NCBI GenBank assembly: GCA_030426845.1
Contig: JAUHXR010000021.1
Coordinates: 1 to 51,142 of the forward strand
Direction: 5' to 3'
Source of the DNA: Polyangia bacterium
Lineage (GTDB): Bacteria; Myxococcota_A; Polyangia; Polyangiales; Sandaracinaceae
Length of the DNA: 51,142 nt
Of the stretch, positions 47,788-51,142 are shown in pieces. Every line of letters begins with the position of its first letter. Positions within the stretch are counted from its first letter, which is position 1. A model generated the notes under the pieces. That model made no database searches and was not told where the DNA came from. It saw nothing but the letters and a program-made list of their open reading frames with translations. The position numbers were made by a program, and so were the translations under genes.

Positions 47788-49245
47788 CTACGGGCCGTCG
47801 TCCTCGAGCTCGATGAGGATCCCCGCCCGGGTGCGGATGCGGCTCTTGGTCGCGTCCGCCTGGGTGACCGGGCTGAGGGTGTCGTTGTTCGGGACCGCGG
47901 CGAGGATCACCGGGCGGTCCGGGTCGCCGCCGAGGTGCATGACCGCGACCTCGCAGCCGATGTGGAGCGGGATGTGTACGCCGTGGCTCGGTCCCGACGA
48001 GCTCTGCGCCATGCGCACCCAGCGGGACGCGCGGCCGCCGGGCGCGGCGAGGCGGTCGAAGTGGAACAGCAGCTTGTAGCGTCCGAGCTCGTCGAGCGGC
48101 GCGGCCATGCCGTCGGCCTCGCCGTCCACCGTCGCGTGGGTGAACCCGACGACGCGGGGCCGTGGGGTGACGCGCGGCGGCCGGAAGGGCTGCGCGAGCG
48201 GGATCGCGACCACGCGGCCGTCGAAGGCGCTGCGGCCGCCCTCGCGCACGAAGCGCTGGCTCACCTCGGTGATCGCGTAGTCCTGGTCGAGGTCGCCGCT
48301 CGGGTAGCCGGTGAGGGCGAAGCGGTGGCCGGCGCCGAGCCGCGGGATCGACGTCCCGCCGTGGAAGACCTCGCGTCCCGCCATCCGCTCCTCGGCCCGC
48401 ACGCGCGCGAGGAACGCGCCCTCGTCGGCGTCCTTGATGTGGTCGCCGTAGGCGTGGATCGTCCCGTAGCCGCTCGCCTCGTCGGTCGCCGCGTCGCCCT
48501 CGGGGATCACCTGCGGGTGGCGCCAGTTGTAGTCCTTGAGGGCGATCTGCGCGGGCTGCGCCTCGTGGACGCGGCCGAGGTCGGTGATCACCCCGCTCTC
48601 GAGCTGCGCCCCGGCCGCCGCGCCGCCGTCGAGCGCGTAGGGGATCGACGCGTAGCCGTCGAGCGGCACGAACGCGCGGTTGGCGTCGGCGATCACGATC
48701 CTCTCGCCGCTCGGGGTCTGCTCGAAGAAGTAGAAGAGGCCGAAGTGCTCGAGCAGGCGGCTGACGAAGGCGAGGTCGTGCTCTTCGTACTGCACGGTGT
48801 ACTCGCGGGCCGGGTAGGTCTCGTCGAGCAGGAGCTCGTGCTCGAGCCCGTGCTCTTCGAGGACCGCGCTGACGATCTCGGGCCAGGTCTGGTCCTGGAA
48901 GATGCGCGAGCCGTAGCTGCGCTCGAGCCGCGCGAGCCTCGGCGTCAGGGTGGCGCGGTAGCTCGCCTCGTCGCCGCTGCGCATCGGCAGCAGCTCGATC
49001 CGCTGGAGCACGCCGTGGATCTCGGCCGGCTCGAAGCCCTCCGGTCCGACCTCGACGCGGCACTGCGCGCGCAGCAGCTCGTCGATCGTCTCGCGCGCCA
49101 GCCCGCCGGGCTCGCGGGTCACGAGCGTCAGCTCGTAGACGTAGGGCTGGCTCAGCCGATGGACGCCGCTCGCGGCCGTCAGGATGAGATCGCCCGGAGC
49201 TACGGCTTCGGCGTCCGTGTCGAAGCGGAACGTGTCGTCCCCCAT
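47788..49245 (-). CDS. vgrG: VgrG spike protein without long C-terminal needle
   Basis: 485 residues from ATG 49245. The gp27-like part (~1-370) has the VgrG blocks LTAASGVHRLSQPYVYELTL, GIxxRIELL, RIFQDQTWPEIVSAVL, RExTVQYEEHDLAFVSRLLE and FGLFYFFE. The gp5-like OB domain (~375-470) has DELGRYKLLFHFDR, RMAQSSSGPSHGVHIPLHIGCEVAVMHLGGDPDRPVI. The sequence stops at SRIRTRAGILIELEDDG, the point where other VgrG proteins enter the beta-helical needle (DUF2345 or similar). It forms the trimeric tip of a contractile injection system. It heads a four-gene minus unit; no structural T6SS genes are in the window. Confidence 0.92.
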   Translation of the reverse strand: MGDDTFRFDTDAEAVAPGDLILTAASGVHRLSQPYVYELTLVTREPGGLARETIDELLRAQCRVEVGPEGFEPAEIHGVLQRIELLPMRSGDEASYRATLTPRLARLERSYGSRIFQDQTWPEIVSAVLEEHGLEHELLLDETYPAREYTVQYEEHDLAFVSRLLEHFGLFYFFEQTPSGERIVIADANRAFVPLDGYASIPYALDGGAAAGAQLESGVITDLGRVHEAQPAQIALKDYNWRHPQVIPEGDAATDEASGYGTIHAYGDHIKDADEGAFLARVRAEERMAGREVFHGGTSIPRLGAGHRFALTGYPSGDLDQDYAITEVSQRFVREGGRSAFDGRVVAIPLAQPFRPPRVTPRPRVVGFTHATVDGEADGMAAPLDELGRYKLLFHFDRLAAPGGRASRWVRMAQSSSGPSHGVHIPLHIGCEVAVMHLGGDPDRPVILAAVPNNDTLSPVTQADATKSRIRTRAGILIELEDDGP

Positions 49246-49321
49246 GCGCCGAGCCTACACCGCGCAGCCGCGCCCCGGGGGCGCGCGTAACCGCGGTGAT
49301 AGCGCGGACCGCCGGGCCAGC

Positions 49322-49714
49322 TCAGGCGGGCGCGTAGACGACCTCGTCTGCGACCGGGCTCGCGCTGAACACGAGGAGCCGCGCGGCGTCCGCCGCCTCG
49401 TTGACGATCACGTGCGCGGGGCCACCCGCGGGGAGAGACGCGAGCTCACCGGCCTGGACCTCGCGGCGGGAGTCGCCGAGTACCAGCGTCACCGCGCCCT
49501 CGAGCACGAGGACGCACTCCTCGCGCGCGGTGTGGTGGTGCGGGCGGCTGCTCCGGCGGCCCGGCGCCAGGCGCTCGACGTGCACCCGCAGGTGCGACAG
49601 GCCCGGCCCCAGCGCGGCGACCTCCCCGAGCGGCTCGCCGCTCGCGCGGGCGCGCGACGGCGTGAGGGGCAGCGCGTCGAGGCGCTCGACGGAGGCGGGG
49701 GAGAGGTCCGACAC
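49322..49714 (-). CDS. Cupin-domain protein
   Basis: 130 residues from GTG 49714. The cupin motif 1 is PHHHTAREECVLVLEG (three His and a Glu for metal binding) and motif 2 is GELASLPAGGPAHVIVN with the fourth His. Size and layout are those of small single-domain cupins, cytoplasmic, function open (isomerase, dioxygenase or sugar binding). It is divergent from a lipoprotein gene 67 bp away. Confidence 0.82.
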   Translation of the reverse strand: MSDLSPASVERLDALPLTPSRARASGEPLGEVAALGPGLSHLRVHVERLAPGRRSSRPHHHTAREECVLVLEGAVTLVLGDSRREVQAGELASLPAGGPAHVIVNEAADAARLLVFSASPVADEVVYAPA

Positions 49715-49781
49715 CGTCGCAGGCTCGCAGCTCCCGCGGACAGGTGCCAGGCCGCCGGCGCCTCGGCTACCCTCCCGTCGG

Positions 49782-50375
49782 ATGCGCGCGACCGCCCATG
49801 GCTCCGTCGAGGCTCCCTCCCGACGCGGGGGCCTGCTCGCGTGCGCGCTGCTCCTCGCGGCCTGCGGGTCCGCGCCGCCCCCCGCCGAGCCGCCGCCGCC
49901 CGCGGAGCGCGCGGCCGTCGAGCCAGCCCCGGCCGAGCCTCCCCCGCGCACAGAGGCGCCGCCCGCGATCCCCGACGCGCCGGAGCTTGGCGGCACCCTC
50001 GAGGAGGCGCGCATCCTCTGCGCTCGCCAGGGCGGCGAGGCGCGGCAGGCGGAGCTCTCCGGCGTCGTCGGCGAGGACTGCCGGGTGGGCGACGCGCGCA
50101 TCTTCGCGGTCCGCCTCGAGGGCGAGCCGCCGGTCGTGGTGGAGGTCGACGTCTTCATCACCGGCCGCTCGCTCGCGAGCGTGCGCGACCGCTTCGCCGC
50201 GCAGCTCGGGCCGCCGCAGGAGCACGTGGACTCGCGCGGCGTGCGCGTCTTCACCTGGCGCACCGTCGACCAGCTCCGGCAGCTCCGCATGACCCAGCGC
50301 GGGCTCTGGCTGACCGTCCGCCAGACCCAGCCGCCGGGCGCGGTGCTCGAGTGCACCGGCGACGGCGACTGCTGA
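49782..50375 (+). CDS. Pro-rich lipoprotein with small Cys-containing domain
   Basis: 197 residues from ATG 49782. The lipoprotein signal ends ACALLLAAC (Cys28). A Pro/Glu/Ala spacer (~30-70) is followed by a ~120-residue domain: GGTLEEARILCARQGGEARQ, VGEDCRVGDARIFAVRLEG, VVVEVDVFITGRSLASVRDRF, GLWLTVRQTQ and a final CTGDGDC. Four Cys suggest two disulfides. No named family. It is divergent from the cupin gene. Confidence 0.72.
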   Translation: MRATAHGSVEAPSRRGGLLACALLLAACGSAPPPAEPPPPAERAAVEPAPAEPPPRTEAPPAIPDAPELGGTLEEARILCARQGGEARQAELSGVVGEDCRVGDARIFAVRLEGEPPVVVEVDVFITGRSLASVRDRFAAQLGPPQEHVDSRGVRVFTWRTVDQLRQLRMTQRGLWLTVRQTQPPGAVLECTGDGDC

Positions 50376-50518
50376 CGCGACCCCGCCGGTCGCACGGCCG
50401 GGGGGCCTGTTCATCGTCGCTCCACCACCGCCGCGGAGGCCCGCGCGGCCCTCGGCCGCCTGCGCGTGAGGGTCGAGGGCGCGACCGGAGAGGTCCACCG
50501 CGCGGGTCGAGCTCCTGT

Positions 50519-51052
50519 TCAGAAGCGGCGCAGCGACGCGGGGTTCGCGCGGAACGCGGCCTCGATCTGAGGCGTGTACCCGCACGTGGCGTGAGGCGCG
50601 AGCCGCGCCGCGCCGTCGAGCAGATCCTGACCGGCGCTCATCACCTCGAGGACGCTCCCGTTCGCGAGCCCGATCATCGCGCGTGACCCCGCGTAGGCAC
50701 CGGAGACCTGCTTCTGGTAGAGCCAGACGATCTGCGCCGGATCCCGAAGGGCCCTGATGAACGGCGGCACGCGGGTGTACTTGCGGACGAGCAGCAGGAC
50801 GAAGAACGGCGCCGCGCCGATCAACGTCCCGAAGAAGGCCATCCCGCCCGCGCCGCCGTTCACCGTCGCGCGGTCGATGCTGCGCGCGAGGTCGGCGATC
50901 GGTGGCACGACGAAGATGAGGCCTGCGCCGAGCACGATGGCGACGATCCAGCCGAAGCAGCCAAGGAGATCTGCCTCCGAGCTCGCGGGGACACGGAGAG
51001 CGTCTTCGGAGCCCGGCCACCCAGGTACTTGCCAGCGTCGAGGGAGGGACAT
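50519..51052 (-). CDS. Membrane protein of unknown function
   Basis: 177 residues from ATG 51052. Two hydrophobic helices (~32-54, CFGWIVAIVLGAGLIFVVPPI; ~70-90, MAFFGTLIGAAPFFVLLLV) are followed by a soluble part (~91-177). That part has PAQIVWLYQKQVSGAY and MIGLANGSVLEVM, so it may be a small PH-like or YcxB-like domain; this is only a hint. It reaches to within 90 bp of the window end, where nothing else is seen. Confidence 0.68.
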   Translation of the reverse strand: MSLPRRWQVPGWPGSEDALRVPASSEADLLGCFGWIVAIVLGAGLIFVVPPIADLARSIDRATVNGGAGGMAFFGTLIGAAPFFVLLLVRKYTRVPPFIRALRDPAQIVWLYQKQVSGAYAGSRAMIGLANGSVLEVMSAGQDLLDGAARLAPHATCGYTPQIEAAFRANPASLRRF

Positions 51053-51142
51053 GCGGCTCGCTGTGACATCCGAGGTCCTCGGAACAAGCGCTCGTATGCC
51101 GCGGCCCCGCGCGTTCTACCTGGAATTCGCGGGTGACCGCGC

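Overview
The window is about 72% GC with dense, mostly unidirectional gene pairs. It carries many Pro/Ala-rich lipoproteins with Asp-Ala-Gly linkers, Ser/Thr kinases with HRDxSPEN or HRDLKPAN loops, an MglA-type GTPase, a DUF4388 protein and an AgmX/PglI-type repeat protein. Together these point to a Myxococcota genome, most likely Polyangiales (Sandaracinaceae-like). That placement is inferred from gene content, not from a marker gene.

Layout. 1-5306: a thioester-less alpha-2-macroglobulin-like protein (cut by the window edge) and a Pro-rich lipoprotein, both minus strand. 5430-8685: a compact M50 membrane protease, an ABC-F ATPase and a DUF2233 phosphodiester glycosidase-like protein. 8690-10048: a two-gene minus unit, small coiled-coil protein then an FtsZ without the C-terminal recruitment peptide. 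10077-11040: an AT-richer leader, a basic protein with three helix-turn-helix units, a clear terminator and a GC-rich tandem array. 11038-12795: a lipoprotein and an SPFH/slipin protein. 12796-13438: the only large gene-free stretch. It holds the most unusual item in the window: on the minus strand a complete tRNA T-arm plus 3' acceptor strand lies UPSTREAM of the matching 5' acceptor strand plus Leu-type D-arm, i.e. a circularly permuted tRNA arrangement. 13439-17539: a DUF4388 protein divergent from an operon of MglA-like GTPase, membrane protein and a pseudokinase-winged-helix fusion.

17548-30060: lipoproteins, an alpha/beta hydrolase, a CxxCxGxG zinc-finger membrane protein, two Ser/Thr kinases (one followed by a minisatellite-rich TM protein), a crotonase, a dienelactone hydrolase and a GH31 lipoprotein close to the YihQ clade. 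30140-33310: a penicillin-acylase-family lipoprotein divergent from GH31. 33610-39001: a heavy-metal-type RND efflux operon (outer membrane factor, fusion protein, pump) with ATGA overlaps. 39151: a membrane-anchored LuxR-type regulator with a palindrome upstream. 39830-49245: an orphan VgrG island. A plus-strand set (DUF2169-pentapeptide fusion, a 641-residue pentapeptide-repeat protein, DUF3540) faces a minus-strand set (short VgrG, 623-residue Ig/beta-spike protein, a small DUF3467-like protein, a DUF4150 PAAR-like protein). No sheath, baseplate or ATPase genes are present here. 49322-51052: a cupin, a lipoprotein and a membrane protein.

Several genes carry in-frame 12- or 15-bp tandem repeats, and many starts are GTG or TTG. 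Because of the high GC, long antisense frames abound and were ignored.
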